Shown: positions 52,244-62,799, numbered from the stretch's first letter. The stretch is 64,000 nt of DNA from Halomonadaceae bacterium T82-2 (GCA_001577635.1 LSBP01000012.1:1-64000), one strand, 5' to 3'. The notes: generated from the letters alone by a model not told the origin. Numbers and translations: made by a program.

Positions 52244-53293
52244 ATGCAACTGATCCGCGGTCTGCACAATCTGAAAGCGCATCACCGGGGATGCGTGGCG
52301 ACCATCGGCAACTTCGATGGCGTGCATCGCGGTCATCAGGCGATCCTCGACCAGCTGCGCGACCGGGCGCGGGCGCTGGCGCTGCCGGTGACCGTGGTGA
52401 TCTTCGAGCCGCAGCCACGCGAGTACTTCGCCGGCGACCAGGCGCCGCCGCGGCTGACCCGGCTGCGCGACAAGGTGCGCCTGCTCGCCGAGCACGGCGC
52501 CGAGCGCATCGTCTGCCTGCCCTTCAACGAGGCGTTGCGCAGCCTGACCGCCCGGGCCTTCGTCGACCGCGTGCTGATCGAGGGGCTGGGCGTGCGTCAC
52601 CTGGTGGTGGGCGACGACTTCCGCTTCGGCTGCGACCGGCGCGGCGACTTCGCCCTGCTGCGCGAGATCGGCGAACAGGAGGGGTTCGGGGTCGAGCACA
52701 CCCGGACCTTCCTGCTCGACGACGAGCGGGTCTCCAGCACCCGCATCCGCACGCTGCTGGCCAGCGGCAACTTCTATCAGGCCGCGCGGCTGCTGGGCCG
52801 GCCCTACCGCTTCACCGGCCGCGTCGTCGCCGACCGCCAGCTGGGACGCACCATCGGCGTGCCCACCGCCAATGTGCCGCTGCTGCCCGGGCCGCTCGCC
52901 CTGCGCGGCGTCTACGCGGTGCTCACCCGGCTGGCCGACGGGCGCTGCCTGCCGGGGGTGGCGAACATCGGCTGGCGGCCCACGGTCGGGGCCTCGCGGC
53001 CGGTACTCGAGGTCCACCTGTTCGATGTCGACGAGGACCTCTACGGCCAGGTGATCGAGGTGCTGCCCTGTGCCCGGCTGCGCGGCGAGCTGACCTTCGA
53101 CGGCCTCGAGGCGCTCAAGCACCAGATCACCCTTGATCAGGCGCGCGCGCGGGCCTACTTTCGTCAACACGCCGTCGCCCCGGGGCATGACGGCGGAGCG
53201 TGTCTCTCCGAGCTGGCCTCGGCGCCGCTGGCGCCGGGTTCCATGACTTCCGATTTTCCGGCGGACGCGTCCGCCGACAACGATGACGGCTGA
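52244..53293 (+). CDS. ribF: Bifunctional riboflavin kinase/FAD synthetase
   Basis: RibF converts riboflavin to FMN and FAD. The 349-aa protein has the N-terminal nucleotidyltransferase domain (GNFDGVHRGHQAIL near 22, SSTRIRTLL near 165) and the C-terminal kinase domain (GRTIGVPTANV, GVYAVLTRL, GVANIGWRPTV). The last 40 or so residues are a low-complexity Ala/Ser/Asp tail not usual in the family. It follows murJ and is 9 bases ahead of ileS, the conserved gammaproteobacterial order. Confidence 0.95.
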   Translation: MQLIRGLHNLKAHHRGCVATIGNFDGVHRGHQAILDQLRDRARALALPVTVVIFEPQPREYFAGDQAPPRLTRLRDKVRLLAEHGAERIVCLPFNEALRSLTARAFVDRVLIEGLGVRHLVVGDDFRFGCDRRGDFALLREIGEQEGFGVEHTRTFLLDDERVSSTRIRTLLASGNFYQAARLLGRPYRFTGRVVADRQLGRTIGVPTANVPLLPGPLALRGVYAVLTRLADGRCLPGVANIGWRPTVGASRPVLEVHLFDVDEDLYGQVIEVLPCARLRGELTFDGLEALKHQITLDQARARAYFRQHAVAPGHDGGACLSELASAPLAPGSMTSDFPADASADNDDG

Positions 53294-53302
53294 CCCAAGG
53301 CT

Positions 53303-56137
53303 ATGAGCGACTACAAGCACACCCTCAACCTGCCAGAAACCGACTTCCCGATGCGCGGCAACCTGCCCAAGCGGGAACCGGCGCGCATCCAGCGCTGGCA
53401 GGAACTCGACCTCTACCGGCGCCTGCGCGAGGCGGGGCGGGATCGCGAGTCCTTCGTGCTGCACGACGGCCCTCCCTACGCCAACGGCAGCATTCACATC
53501 GGGCACGCCGTCAACAAGATCCTCAAGGACATCATCATCAAGGCCAAGGGCCTGGCCGGCTTCGACGCGCCCTACGTGCCGGGCTGGGACTGCCACGGGC
53601 TGCCCATCGAGCACAAGATCGAGACGCTGCACGGCAAGCACCTGCCGCCGGACGAGGCCCGCGCGCTGTGCCGCGAGTACGCAGCCGAGCAGATCGACGG
53701 CCAGCGCAAGGACTTCGTGCGCCTGGGCGTGGTGGGCGACTGGGAACACCCGTACCGCACCATGGATTTCGCCAACGAGGCGGGCGAGGTACGGGCGCTG
53801 GCCGAGATGGTCCGCCACGGTTACGTGTTCAAGGGCCTGAAGCCGGTCAACTGGTGCTTCGACTGCGGCTCGGCGCTGGCCGAGGCCGAGGTCGAGTACG
53901 CCGACAAGAAGTCCGACGCCATCGACGTGGCCTTCGCTGCCGAGGACGCCGCGGCGCTGGCCGAGGCCTTCGGTCTCGACGCCCTGAGCAAGCCGGCGGC
54001 GGTGGTGATCTGGACCACCACGCCCTGGACCATCCCCGCCAACCAGGCACTCAACGTGCACCCCGAGGTGAACTACGCGCTGGTCGATACCGGCGAACGC
54101 CTGCTGGTGCTCGCCGAGGACCTGGTCGAGAGCAGCCTCGAGCGCTTCGGGCTGAGCGGCGAGCCGCTAGCGGTCACCACCGGGGCGAGGCTCGAGAACC
54201 TGCGCTTCCGGCACCCGTTCTACGACCGCCTGTCGCCGGTCTACCTGGGCGACTACGTGGCCACCGACGCGGGCACCGGCATCGTCCACTCGGCGCCGGC
54301 CTACGGCGAGGACGACTTCGTCACCTGCCGCGCCTACGGCATGGACTTCGACGAGATCCGCAACCCGGTGCAGAGCGACGGCGTCTATGCCGACGATCTA
54401 GGGTTCTTCGGCGGCCAGCTGATCTGGAAGGCCAATCCGCAGATCGTCGCCAAGCTCGAGGAAGTCGGCGCGCTGCTCGCCCACGAGAAGATCACCCACA
54501 GCTACATGCACTGCTGGCGCCACAAGACGCCGGTGATCTACCGCGCCACCGCGCAGTGGTTCGTGGGCATGGACATTCGCGGCGAGGACGGCAAGTCCCT
54601 GCGCGAACGCGCCCTGGAGGGCATCGAGGCCACTCAGTTCATTCCGGCCTGGGGCAAGGCGCGGCTGCACAGCATGATCGCCAACCGCCCCGACTGGTGC
54701 ATCTCGCGCCAGCGCAACTGGGGCGTGCCGATCCCGTTCTTCCTGCACAAGGCCACCGGCGAGCTGCATCCGCGCACGCTGGAACTGATGGAGGCCGTGG
54801 CGCAGCGCATCGAGGCCGAGGGTATCGACGCCTGGTTCCGGCTCGACGCCGCCGAGCTGCTGGGCGACGAGGCCGCCGACTACGAGAAGACCACCGACAC
54901 CCTCGACGTGTGGTTCGACTCCGGCACTACCCACTGGCATGTGCTGCGTGGCTCCCACGCCCTCGGCCATGCCCAGGGGCCCCGGGCCGACCTGTACCTG
55001 GAAGGTTCCGACCAGCATCGCGGCTGGTTCCACTCCTCGCTGCTCACCGGCTGTGCGATCGACGGCCATCCGCCCTACAAGGGGCTGCTGACCCACGGCT
55101 TCACCGTCGACGCCCACGGCCGCAAGATGTCCAAGTCGGTGGGCAACGTGATCGCCCCGCAGGAGGTCATGGACAAGCTGGGCGCCGATATCCTGCGCCT
55201 GTGGGTGGCCTCCACCGACTACTCCGGCGAGATGGCGGTCTCCGACGAGATCCTCAAGCGCACCGCCGACGCCTACCGGCGCATCCGCAACACCGCGCGC
55301 TTTTTGCTGGCCAACCTCAACGGCTTCGACCCCGCACGGGACGCCGTGGCCTTCGACGACCTGCTGGCGCTGGACCAGTGGGTGATCGATCGTGCCGCGC
55401 AGCTGCAGTCGCGCATCGAGACCGCCTATGCCGAGTACCGCTTCCTCGAGGTCTACCAGCAGGTGCATACCTTCTGCTCGCGGGAGCTGGGCGGCTTCTA
55501 TCTGGACGTGATCAAGGATCGCCAGTACACCACCCAGGCCGACTCGCTGGCGCGGCGCAGCTGCCAGACCGCGCTGTATCACGTGGTCGAGGCGCTGGCG
55601 CGCTGGGTGGCGCCGATCCTGAGTTTCACCGGCGAGGAGATCTACGAGCACATCCCCGGCGAACGTCGCGAGAGCGTGCTGCTCGAGACCTTCTACGACG
55701 GCCTGGCGACCCTCGACGACGGTGCCGCGTTCGACCGCGAGTTCTGGGAGCGGGTGCTGCAGGTCAAGCAGGCGGTCAACAAGTGCCTGGAGGACGCCCG
55801 CAACGCCAAGCGCATCAAGAGCGGGCTGTCCGCCGAGGTCACCCTCTACGCCGACGACGCCCTGCGCGAGACGCTGGGCCGGCTGGGCGACGAGCTGCGC
55901 TTCGTGCTGCTGACCAGCGAGGTGCATCTGGCCTCGCGGGACGCCGCCGGTGACGACGCCGAGGCCACCGAGCTGGAGGGGCTGGCCGTGGCGGTGGCCG
56001 CCAGCGCGCATGCCAAGTGCGAGCGCTGCTGGCACCATCGCCCGGACGTCGGCACGCATGCCGAGCATCCGGACCTGTGCGGGCGCTGCATCAGCAACCT
56101 GCCGGACGGCTCCGGCGAGGTTCGCCGCTATGCCTGA
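53303..56137 (+). CDS. ileS: Isoleucyl-tRNA synthetase
   Basis: The 944-aa class I synthetase charges tRNA-Ile. It shows the HIGH-type motif [13 protein letters not shown] (near 62), the editing domain with [13 protein letters not shown], the KMSKS loop [11 protein letters not shown] (near 608) and the C-terminal zinc site [12 protein letters not shown]...LCGRC. This is the bacterial IleS1-type architecture. It lies between ribF and lspA. Confidence 0.97.
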   Translation: MSDYKHTLNLPETDFPMRGNLPKREPARIQRWQELDLYRRLREAGRDRESFVLHDGPPYANGSIHIGHAVNKILKDIIIKAKGLAGFDAPYVPGWDCHGLPIEHKIETLHGKHLPPDEARALCREYAAEQIDGQRKDFVRLGVVGDWEHPYRTMDFANEAGEVRALAEMVRHGYVFKGLKPVNWCFDCGSALAEAEVEYADKKSDAIDVAFAAEDAAALAEAFGLDALSKPAAVVIWTTTPWTIPANQALNVHPEVNYALVDTGERLLVLAEDLVESSLERFGLSGEPLAVTTGARLENLRFRHPFYDRLSPVYLGDYVATDAGTGIVHSAPAYGEDDFVTCRAYGMDFDEIRNPVQSDGVYADDLGFFGGQLIWKANPQIVAKLEEVGALLAHEKITHSYMHCWRHKTPVIYRATAQWFVGMDIRGEDGKSLRERALEGIEATQFIPAWGKARLHSMIANRPDWCISRQRNWGVPIPFFLHKATGELHPRTLELMEAVAQRIEAEGIDAWFRLDAAELLGDEAADYEKTTDTLDVWFDSGTTHWHVLRGSHALGHAQGPRADLYLEGSDQHRGWFHSSLLTGCAIDGHPPYKGLLTHGFTVDAHGRKMSKSVGNVIAPQEVMDKLGADILRLWVASTDYSGEMAVSDEILKRTADAYRRIRNTARFLLANLNGFDPARDAVAFDDLLALDQWVIDRAAQLQSRIETAYAEYRFLEVYQQVHTFCSRELGGFYLDVIKDRQYTTQADSLARRSCQTALYHVVEALARWVAPILSFTGEEIYEHIPGERRESVLLETFYDGLATLDDGAAFDREFWERVLQVKQAVNKCLEDARNAKRIKSGLSAEVTLYADDALRETLGRLGDELRFVLLTSEVHLASRDAAGDDAEATELEGLAVAVAASAHAKCERCWHHRPDVGTHAEHPDLCGRCISNLPDGSGEVRRYA

Positions 56138-56188
56138 GGCGGGCGCGGCAATCGAGTCCAGGGGGATTTCCTCGTGAAGGAGCAGGCG

Positions 56189-56698
56189 ATGACGCGTCGC
56201 GAAGGCGAGGCCGTGCCCATGCGGCAACCGTTGCGCTGGCTGCTGCTGTCGGCGCTGGTGATCATCCTCGACCTGGGCAGCAAGCTGCTGGCCAGTGCGC
56301 TGCTGACCTACGCCCGGCCGGTCGAGGTGCTGCCGGTGTTCAACCTGACCCTGCTGCACAATCCCGGCGCGGCGTTCAGCTTCCTGGCCGGCCACGACGG
56401 CTGGCAGCGCTGGCTGTTCGCGCTGATCGCGGTCGGGGCCAGCGCGGGCCTGACCGTGTGGCTGACCCGCCTGAAGCGCGGCGAGACCCTGATGGCCGCC
56501 GCGCTGGCGCTGATCATCGGCGGCGCCCTGGGCAATCTCTACGACCGGCTGGTGCATGGCTACGTGGTGGACTTCCTGTCCTTCCACTGGGGGAGCCACT
56601 ACTTCCCCGCCTTCAACCTGGCCGATACCGCGATCACCCTGGGCGCGCTGGGGCTGATCGTCGAATCCCTGCGTGACGTCCGGCGTTCCCGGGCGTGA
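56189..56698 (+). CDS. lspA: Prolipoprotein signal peptidase (signal peptidase II)
   Basis: LspA cleaves lipoprotein signal peptides after lipidation. The 169-aa membrane protein has four helices and the catalytic aspartates in NLYDRLVHGYVVDF and FNLADTAI. NPGAAFSFLAGHDGWQ is the family motif. The ATG at 56189 follows AAGGAGCAGGCG; a GTG 15 bases earlier would overlap the ribosome-binding site. Confidence 0.95.
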   Translation: MTRREGEAVPMRQPLRWLLLSALVIILDLGSKLLASALLTYARPVEVLPVFNLTLLHNPGAAFSFLAGHDGWQRWLFALIAVGASAGLTVWLTRLKRGETLMAAALALIIGGALGNLYDRLVHGYVVDFLSFHWGSHYFPAFNLADTAITLGALGLIVESLRDVRRSRA

Positions 56699-56723
56699 CA
56701 TTCTGCATAGCGAGCCTGTGAGC

Positions 56724-57173
56724 ATGAGCGATTATCGGATCGGTGACGGCATGGAAGTCACCCTGCACTTCACCCTCGAGCTCGAGGACGGCACGGTGGT
56801 CGACTCCACCCGTGACAAGCAGCCGGCCACCTTCCAGGTGGGCGACGGCAACCTGCCGCCGGGCTTCGAGCAGCCCATCCAGGGAATGGCTGCGGGCGAG
56901 ACGGGGCGCTTCACCATCACCCCCGAGCATGGCTTCGGCCAGCACAATCCGCAGAACGTGCAGTCGATCCCCCGCGACAGCTTCGCGGATACCGACGAAC
57001 TGGAAGAAGGGCTGGTAATGTCATTCGCCGACCCGGCCGGCGGCGAGCTGCCGGGGGTGATCGCCGAGATCGGCGAGAAGCGCGTCGAGGTCGACTTCAA
57101 CCATCCGCTGGCGGGGCGTACCCTGACCTTCGCGGTGGAGGTGATCGACGTAAAGCCCGCCACCACCCACTAG
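56724..57173 (+). CDS. fkpB: FKBP-type peptidyl-prolyl isomerase (FkpB/SlpA-like)
   Basis: The 149-aa protein is the short FKBP with an inserted chaperone flap: [35 protein letters not shown] and [20 protein letters not shown]. It catalyses proline isomerisation and acts as a folding helper. It lies between lspA and ispH, as in E. coli. Confidence 0.93.
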   Translation: MSDYRIGDGMEVTLHFTLELEDGTVVDSTRDKQPATFQVGDGNLPPGFEQPIQGMAAGETGRFTITPEHGFGQHNPQNVQSIPRDSFADTDELEEGLVMSFADPAGGELPGVIAEIGEKRVEVDFNHPLAGRTLTFAVEVIDVKPATTH

Positions 57174-57264
57174 GAAAACGCTGACTTCCTGTTGCGCTCG
57201 CGACGGAATTCAGCGCTTTCCCGCTGTCCATAGGCAGGTGCTCAAGCATCAAGGCAAGGAAACC

Positions 57265-58233
57265 ATGCAAGCTACCCCCGTGCAGATCAAGCTGGCCAAT
57301 CCCCGCGGCTTCTGTGCCGGCGTCGATCGCGCCATCGACATCGTCGACCGGGCGCTCGACGTGCTCGGCCCGCCCATCTACGTGCGCCACGAGGTGGTCC
57401 ACAACCGCTACGTGGTGGAAAGCCTGCGCGACCGGGGCGCCATCTTCGTCGACGAGCTCGACGAGGTGCCCGACGACGTCACCGTGATCTTCTCCGCCCA
57501 CGGCGTCTCGCACGCCGTGCAGCAGGAGGCCGAGCGGCGGGGGCTCAAGGTGTTCGACGCTACCTGCCCGTTGGTCACCAAGGTGCACATGGAAGTGCTG
57601 CGCTACGCGCGGCGCGGCCAGGAGTGCATCCTGATCGGCCACGCCGGCCATCCCGAGGTGGAAGGCACCATGGGTCGCTATGACACCTCGTACGGTGGCG
57701 CGATCTACCTGGTCGAGGACGAGGCGGACGTGGCGGCTCTCGAGGTGCGTGACCCCGAGAAGCTGGCCTTCGTCACCCAGACCACGCTGTCCATGGATGA
57801 CACCGCCCGAGTGATCGACGCCCTGCGCGACAAGTTTCCCGCCATCGCCGGGCCGCGCAAGGACGACATCTGCTACGCCACCCAGAACCGCCAGGATGCG
57901 GTACGCGAGCTGGCCGAGGCGGCCGAGTTGGTGCTGGTGGTGGGCAGCGTCAACAGTTCCAACTCCAACCGCCTGCGCGAGCTGGCCGAACGCATGGGCA
58001 GCACGGCGCGGCTGATCGACGACGCCGAGCAGATCGACCCGGCCTGGCTCGAGGGCGTCGCCACGATCGGCATCACCGCCGGTGCTAGCGCTCCCGAGGT
58101 GCTGGTGGAGGGCGTCGTCGCCCGGCTGCGTGAACTCGGCGCCGAGGCGCCCGAGGAGCTGGTTGGCCAGGAGGAGACGATCACCTTCTCGATGCCCCGG
58201 GAGCTGCGCGAACGGGTCATCGCCAGCGGCTGA
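57265..58233 (+). CDS. ispH: 4-hydroxy-3-methylbut-2-enyl diphosphate reductase
   Basis: IspH (LytB) is the last enzyme of the MEP isoprenoid pathway and carries a [4Fe-4S] cluster. The 322-aa protein has the three cluster cysteines at Cys17 (RGFCAGV), Cys101 (DATCPLV) and Cys203 (DICYATQ), and the SAHGVSHAV and [11 protein letters not shown] blocks. It is followed by a strong terminator and the pilin cluster. Confidence 0.96.
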   Translation: MQATPVQIKLANPRGFCAGVDRAIDIVDRALDVLGPPIYVRHEVVHNRYVVESLRDRGAIFVDELDEVPDDVTVIFSAHGVSHAVQQEAERRGLKVFDATCPLVTKVHMEVLRYARRGQECILIGHAGHPEVEGTMGRYDTSYGGAIYLVEDEADVAALEVRDPEKLAFVTQTTLSMDDTARVIDALRDKFPAIAGPRKDDICYATQNRQDAVRELAEAAELVLVVGSVNSSNSNRLRELAERMGSTARLIDDAEQIDPAWLEGVATIGITAGASAPEVLVEGVVARLRELGAEAPEELVGQEETITFSMPRELRERVIASG

Positions 58234-58255
58234 ACGCAGCTGGCGCCAGTTTTCG

Positions 58256-58282
58256 AAGTCGGGCCTCGGCCCGACTTTTTTT
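58256..58282 (+). terminator. Rho-independent terminator of ispH
   Basis: AAGTCGGGC-CTCG-GCCCGACTT is followed by a run of T residues to 58282, 23 bases past the ispH stop. Confidence 0.92.
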
Positions 58283-58339
58283 ATGGATGTCGGGTGGCAG
58301 TCTGGCAGTATTGATACATAATGAAACGCTAGATAACGG

Positions 58340-58756
58340 ATGAGTGACGTCATGCGGCGAAATGCCAGAGGGTTCACTCTGCTGGAAGTGATGATCGCCA
58401 TGGTAATCGTGGCCATCCTGGCGGCGGTGGCCTATCCCAGTTATATCCGCCACGTTCAGGACGCCCGGCGCAACGAGGCCAAGACGGCGCTGCTCGATAC
58501 GGCGAATCGGCTGGAGCGCTGCTTTACCGAACACTATAGCTATCAAGCGGACAGTTGCCCGAGCGGCAGTTTTTCGGTGGGCGACTACTACACGCTGACC
58601 ATCGCCACGCCCTCGGCTTCCAAGTACCGGCTCGAGGCATCACCAAAGGCAGGATCGGCGCAGGCCGGCGATCGTTGCGGAACCCTGGTCCTAAAGCAAT
58701 CCGGCAAACGCCTTCTCGAGAACGCGACGGACGGTGCCTCCTGTGGCTGGCAGTAA
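58340..58756 (+). CDS. pilE: Type IV pilin-like protein (PilE family)
   Basis: The 138-aa prepilin has a class III signal RNARG|FTLLEVMIAMVIVAILAAVAYP with Glu5 of the mature protein, and a C-terminal pair of cysteines near LENATDGASCGWQ, as in PilE/ComP-type minor pilins. The short globular domain has the usual disulfide loop. It opens the first minor-pilin set, directly after ispH. The ATG at 58340 is used; a later ATG at 58352 is also possible. Confidence 0.85.
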   Translation: MSDVMRRNARGFTLLEVMIAMVIVAILAAVAYPSYIRHVQDARRNEAKTALLDTANRLERCFTEHYSYQADSCPSGSFSVGDYYTLTIATPSASKYRLEASPKAGSAQAGDRCGTLVLKQSGKRLLENATDGASCGWQ

Positions 58757-59195
58757 GGGGCTTGAGAATGGCTTCACGCTGCTCGAGCTGATCGTGGTGC
58801 TGGCCATTGCCGCCATTCTGGCCGTCATCGCGGTGCCGGGATTCGATCGGTTGCTGGGCGACAATCGCCTGGCGAGCACCTACAACGAGATACTGGCCGG
58901 GGTGCGTTATGCGCGCAGCGCGGCCATCACGCAGCATGCGAAGGTCTCTCTGGAACTCGAGGTGACCGACTCGGACTGGACGCTGAGTGTTGACGCCGAG
59001 AACCGAGCGCTGACACGCAGCGGCTCGCTGGACGGCCTCTCCCTTTCCGGCCGGAGCGTGACGTTTGGCGAGCTGGGCGAGCGCACCAATTGCGGCGACC
59101 AGTCGACGTCCTGCGAGTTCGTGGTCACGAATACCGCGACTCAAAACAGTGCCGGATTTTCCATTTCGAAGTCGGGGGGCATCAGCGCGCAATGA
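58734..59195 (+). CDS. GspH/FimT-type minor pseudopilin, set 1
   Basis: The prepilin reads GLENG|FTLLELIVVLAIAAILAVIAVPGF, Glu5 present, with the GspH-like NRLASTYNEILAGVRYARSAAI block. About 150 aa. It overlaps pilE by 23 bases and starts with GTG (58734, or 58743), so the exact start is uncertain. Members initiate or cap type IV pili. Confidence 0.85.
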   Translation: MPPVAGSKGLENGFTLLELIVVLAIAAILAVIAVPGFDRLLGDNRLASTYNEILAGVRYARSAAITQHAKVSLELEVTDSDWTLSVDAENRALTRSGSLDGLSLSGRSVTFGELGERTNCGDQSTSCEFVVTNTATQNSAGFSISKSGGISAQ

Positions 59196-59659
59196 GCGGC
59201 TTCCAGCATGTCGTGGTCAGGAAAGGTGGTCGGCGCGACAGGGGCTTCTCGCTGATCGAGGCCCTGGTGGCGCTGCTGATCCTTGCTATCGGCCTGCTGG
59301 GCGTGGCGGGCATGCAGCTCAAGGCCCTGCAGAGCACGCATATGGGTTATCAACGGACCATTGCCACGCTGGCTGCTCAGGACCTGCAGGAGCGGCTCTG
59401 GCAAGGTTTGGCCGATGATTCCGCGTGTCCAGATCCGAGCACTGCGGACTGGGAAGATCAAATGAAGAATGAGTGGGCGCCTGAGTGGGGGCAGTGGCTT
59501 CCGGGAATTGGTGAAAACCCTGTAAGCCCAAGGGAAAACGATGATTGCGTTTATGACATCTCTGTAAGCTGGGATGAAGGGCGTGCTACCCCCGACGAAT
59601 CCAGCCGACAGTCTTTTAGTTATACGGTACGTCTGCCGAACCTCGGGGAGGGCGCATGA
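59192..59659 (+). CDS. pilV: Type IV pilus minor pilin PilV-like, set 1
   Basis: The 155-aa prepilin has a leader ending RDRG|FSLIEALVALLILAIGLLGVAGMQ, the PilV signature. The ATG at 59192 overlaps the previous stop by 4 bases. The C-terminal half is rich in Trp and acidic residues. It lies in the usual fimT-pilV-pilW-pilX order. Confidence 0.88.
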   Translation: MSGFQHVVVRKGGRRDRGFSLIEALVALLILAIGLLGVAGMQLKALQSTHMGYQRTIATLAAQDLQERLWQGLADDSACPDPSTADWEDQMKNEWAPEWGQWLPGIGENPVSPRENDDCVYDISVSWDEGRATPDESSRQSFSYTVRLPNLGEGA

Positions 59660-60207
59660 TGCGCCAGACGGGACTGGGGCTGGTGGAGCTGATGGTGGCC
59701 CTGCTGATCGGCTCATTGATCCTGCTGGGCGCCGGCGAGGTGTTCCAGCTGGTGCGCGGTCAGTTCGAGCGCATCAGTCAGTTGAGTCAACGTCAGGCGA
59801 ACCTGAGTTTCTTTGCCAATCGGGTGCTGGGGGATATTCGCCGCGCCGACAGTGTCGACGTGTCGGGTACCGATCCCCTGACGCTGAGCATCGATGACGA
59901 GCCGGTTGACTATCGAGTCGACACGGACACCGAGCAGCTGCTGCGCAACGAGGAGGTTATGTTCGGTGATTTAGCCGATGAGGCAAAGGCCTTCGGCGTG
60001 ATATCCATCGGGGACGCGACTTATCAGGTGACCCTGAAGCTGGCCCCCGGGGTGGCCGGCGATGCTGACCACTCGACCTTCACGTTTCGGGTAACAAACC
60101 GTACTGCCGCAATCGATACTGCGCAGGAAAATGGCAATAGCCAGGATGGTTCTTCCGGGTCATCGGGAGGCAATGGGTCGTCAGGGACCACCGTGGGGAA
60201 AAGGTAG
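59656..60207 (+). CDS. pilW: Type IV pilus minor pilin PilW-like, set 1
   Basis: The 183-aa prepilin has QTG|LGLVELMVALLIGSLILLGAGEVF with Glu5, and LSQRQANLSFFANRVLGDIRRA, as in PilW. It is shorter than P. aeruginosa PilW. The C-terminal 30 residues are a low-complexity Gly/Ser/Asn run. It overlaps pilV by 4 bases and is followed by the large PilX-like gene. Confidence 0.83.
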   Translation: MMRQTGLGLVELMVALLIGSLILLGAGEVFQLVRGQFERISQLSQRQANLSFFANRVLGDIRRADSVDVSGTDPLTLSIDDEPVDYRVDTDTEQLLRNEEVMFGDLADEAKAFGVISIGDATYQVTLKLAPGVAGDADHSTFTFRVTNRTAAIDTAQENGNSQDGSSGSSGGNGSSGTTVGKR

Positions 60208-60225
60208 GAAACCCAAGGAGTGCAA

Positions 60226-62088
60226 ATGAAATCAGGGTGTTATTCCCATCGACAGGATGGTGCTGCACTGATCGTGGTGCTGATCCTGATGGTCATGGCC
60301 GCGATGCTTGCCGTGACAGGGCTTCAGGGCGGGGTGACCAACGAGAAGCTGGCCGGCAACTATCGTGCTGATGCGCTGGCGCAGATGGCGGCGGAGTCAG
60401 TGGCTTCTTTGAAAGCCGTGTCCCTAAATGGAACAAATCCAACAAAGGCGCTGGATGTCTGCGTTAATTTGGTTAGATCTTTTGATGACCAAGAAGTAAG
60501 TGACTGGGAAGAGTCTAGTCGAGGGAGGAATGTTAAGGTTTTTTTTAAAAAATGCAGTAAAGATGGAAAGGGTGAAAAAGCTGGTTACGCTATAATAGGT
60601 AGAGTTTATTCCGGGCCTTCATCGGAAGGCAAGGCTGTTGCAGAACACGGTGTTTTTATAGTTAATGAAGGTGGTCCAAGTTCCTCGCCATATGATGGCC
60701 TGGTTGGGTGTGACGGGGTGAGTCTGAGTGGTGGGCCAATGATAGACAGCTATGACTCAAGGCTAGGGAGTTACGGCGAGACAGTAAGCAAGGATGCTGG
60801 AAGTTTTTATAATGGAAAGAGATCTAATGTTACAGTTAAAACTATCAAGGCGGGGGCGGGGCTTGAGTTGAAAGGCCATTCCCCCATTTATGGCGATTTG
60901 AATATTGCTGGTGATTTGATCATGAAGGGGCAGACTCCATTATATGGAAATGCCGTCGTGGGCGGGAATGCTGAAATCAACGGGAAGATCGGTGGCATGG
61001 ATGGTTCGGGAAAGTCGGTGGGCGGTGACTTGAGTGTGATGGGAAATGTCACTGTCGGTAACGCCGGAGTTGTTCAAGGAAAGGTGAGCGCCAATGGTGA
61101 TATGTCTTCTTCTGGAAAGGTGGAAGGGGATATCGAGATAGGTGGGAACGCTGACTTCAGCTCCTCTTCGGTTACAAATGGCGGTGTGATCGCTGAAGGC
61201 AATGTAAATATAGGATCTACCGGCAGTCCACCTCAGTCTGTCAGGGCCGGTGGAAGCATTTCATACCCCAGTTGGTGGCAATATAATGATACCTTTTCTC
61301 AACTGGCCTCCAGTTCTTATCATCAGGGAAGTAACGTTAATGTGGGAAAAGTTTCTGGGAGTCAGGGGGAGGGGCAATGCGATGCATTGTCAGTCTTGGG
61401 TGAGAATGGCTCCGGCCCTGGGAAGTTCTTCTCTGAAACCTTGAGTGGAAATAGCACGGTGACTGCTCCAGGCTGGTTTGATAGTCACGGGTGTGAACAT
61501 TGTTACTCCAGTAATTCAAAGGGTATTAACCTGACGGGAGGAAAGGGTAACAAGGATGCGTCGGATACCGTGATTGGTGAGGCCGGTAAGAGTTTGGTTA
61601 TGGAAGTTGGCGGTGACCTTTCGACAGGAGGAAAGCTTCGAAAGATACGCGTGAAAGGCGACGTTGTCTTGGTGGTTAATGGCGATTTTGATATCGGGAA
61701 TAATACTCAGCTTGTTGTTGATAAAGATGCGTCTCTTGAGGTGCTGGTGACAGGTAAGACGACTCTGAGTGGTGGGTCAAATCTTCTGACATCAAATGCT
61801 TTGGTAAGAAAGGGGCAGGATGGAAAATTGAAGCCAGCTCTTTCAATTTTTAGTGCGTACCGCTCTAGTGGGAAGAATGATGCAGGTGTCGAGGTGAGTG
61901 GCGCCAATGATTCATATGTCAATATTTATGCACCGGGAGCTAATGTTGAAGTGACTGGGAGTGGGTCCATCTATGGCGCTGTGCGCGGCAAGGAAGTCAA
62001 TATGTCAGGCAGTGGTGATATTCATTATGATGAGGCGTTATTGGATATTGATTCTGGAGGAAAATCCATAAAGTGGTGGGAAGGTTGA
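60226..62088 (+). CDS. PilX-like protein with large repetitive, probably beta-helical domain
   Basis: The 620-aa protein starts with a PilX-type segment: RQDG|AALIVVLILMVMAAMLAVTG without Glu5, then NEKLAGNYRADALAQMAAES. It is about three to four times longer than usual PilX. Residues about 175-620 contain many short repeats rich in Gly, Ser, Asn, Asp and Val of the form xGDLxVxGNVTVG/xGxVxGDIEIGGNADF, the look of a stacked beta-solenoid or polymer-forming domain, ending SGSIYGAVRGKEVNMSGSG. From about 60430 the DNA is distinctly AT-rich compared with its neighbours, suggesting acquisition of this part. The ATG at 60226 follows AAGGAG. It is in the pilX position after pilW. Confidence 0.82.
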   Translation: MKSGCYSHRQDGAALIVVLILMVMAAMLAVTGLQGGVTNEKLAGNYRADALAQMAAESVASLKAVSLNGTNPTKALDVCVNLVRSFDDQEVSDWEESSRGRNVKVFFKKCSKDGKGEKAGYAIIGRVYSGPSSEGKAVAEHGVFIVNEGGPSSSPYDGLVGCDGVSLSGGPMIDSYDSRLGSYGETVSKDAGSFYNGKRSNVTVKTIKAGAGLELKGHSPIYGDLNIAGDLIMKGQTPLYGNAVVGGNAEINGKIGGMDGSGKSVGGDLSVMGNVTVGNAGVVQGKVSANGDMSSSGKVEGDIEIGGNADFSSSSVTNGGVIAEGNVNIGSTGSPPQSVRAGGSISYPSWWQYNDTFSQLASSSYHQGSNVNVGKVSGSQGEGQCDALSVLGENGSGPGKFFSETLSGNSTVTAPGWFDSHGCEHCYSSNSKGINLTGGKGNKDASDTVIGEAGKSLVMEVGGDLSTGGKLRKIRVKGDVVLVVNGDFDIGNNTQLVVDKDASLEVLVTGKTTLSGGSNLLTSNALVRKGQDGKLKPALSIFSAYRSSGKNDAGVEVSGANDSYVNIYAPGANVEVTGSGSIYGAVRGKEVNMSGSGDIHYDEALLDIDSGGKSIKWWEG

Positions 62089-62177
62089 ACACCGCTTTCT
62101 GGGAGCATAGGTGTAGATTATTTTTTAAGTTTTAGTATTTTACTGCCACTGCTCATGGAATAAGTCCTGAAAAGCGA

Positions 62178-62723
62178 CTATTCGTCTGAGCATTTCCCCT
62201 CATCGGCTCCGATCCGCTCGATGCGCAATCGCCCGCCCCGGCTCAGCACCAGCCGCCTTGCATCGCCTTTTCGCCCCGGCGGGCAGAGATAGAAGCTGCC
62301 GATCTGAAAGGCCCCGCTCGCCCGCATCGAGTAACCGTTGGGCGCATAGCGCACCTGCCTGGCCACCGGCCGGTTGGCGATAACATCCACGTCGCCGGGC
62401 GGCTTGGGCTCCACGCGCAGGATGGGCTCATCGGACGAACGATCGCCATCACCGTTGCGGTCCACATAGATCCGCCAGCCGGCGTTCCAGTCCCGTGGCT
62501 GACGGCTTTCCACCAGCACCGGCATGCCGCGGCGCACGGCTTCGCTGCGCGCATAATGCAGGGCCTGATAGAGCGTCTGGCTGGCCGCCTGCAGCCGCTG
62601 CGTCTGCAACAGCCGCCCCATGGCTGGTCCGCCGATACCGGCCCAGATCACCAGAATCGCCAGTACCACCAGCAGTTCGATCAGGGTGATGCCCTGCATG
62701 TGGCGTCGTGTCGAGCAATGCAT
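62178..62723 (-). CDS. GspH/FimT-type minor pseudopilin, set 2
   Basis: The 181-aa prepilin reads RRHMQG|ITLIELLVVLAILVIWAGIGGPAM, with LYQALHYARSEAVRRGMPVLV and RDWNAGWRIYVDRNGDG, typical of FimT/FimU. It lies on the opposite strand from the following pilV-pilW-pilX run, from which it is divergent. A shorter start at 62699 is possible. Both flanks (62089-62177 and 62724-62799) are AT-rich. Confidence 0.87.
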   Translation of the reverse strand: MHCSTRRHMQGITLIELLVVLAILVIWAGIGGPAMGRLLQTQRLQAASQTLYQALHYARSEAVRRGMPVLVESRQPRDWNAGWRIYVDRNGDGDRSSDEPILRVEPKPPGDVDVIANRPVARQVRYAPNGYSMRASGAFQIGSFYLCPPGRKGDARRLVLSRGGRLRIERIGADEGKCSDE

Positions 62724-62799
62724 GGGGAATTTGCACTTTTCTTAATATTGTATTTTTATTTATAAGAAATGATGACAACAACCACAAGGCCGCTTGCCG

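Noticed and set aside
60784-61250. Short DNA repeats in the PilX-like gene considered as a CRISPR array
   Set aside because: The repeats are degenerate, in frame and encode Gly-Asn-Val-type motifs; there is no constant repeat or spacer length and no cas genes.
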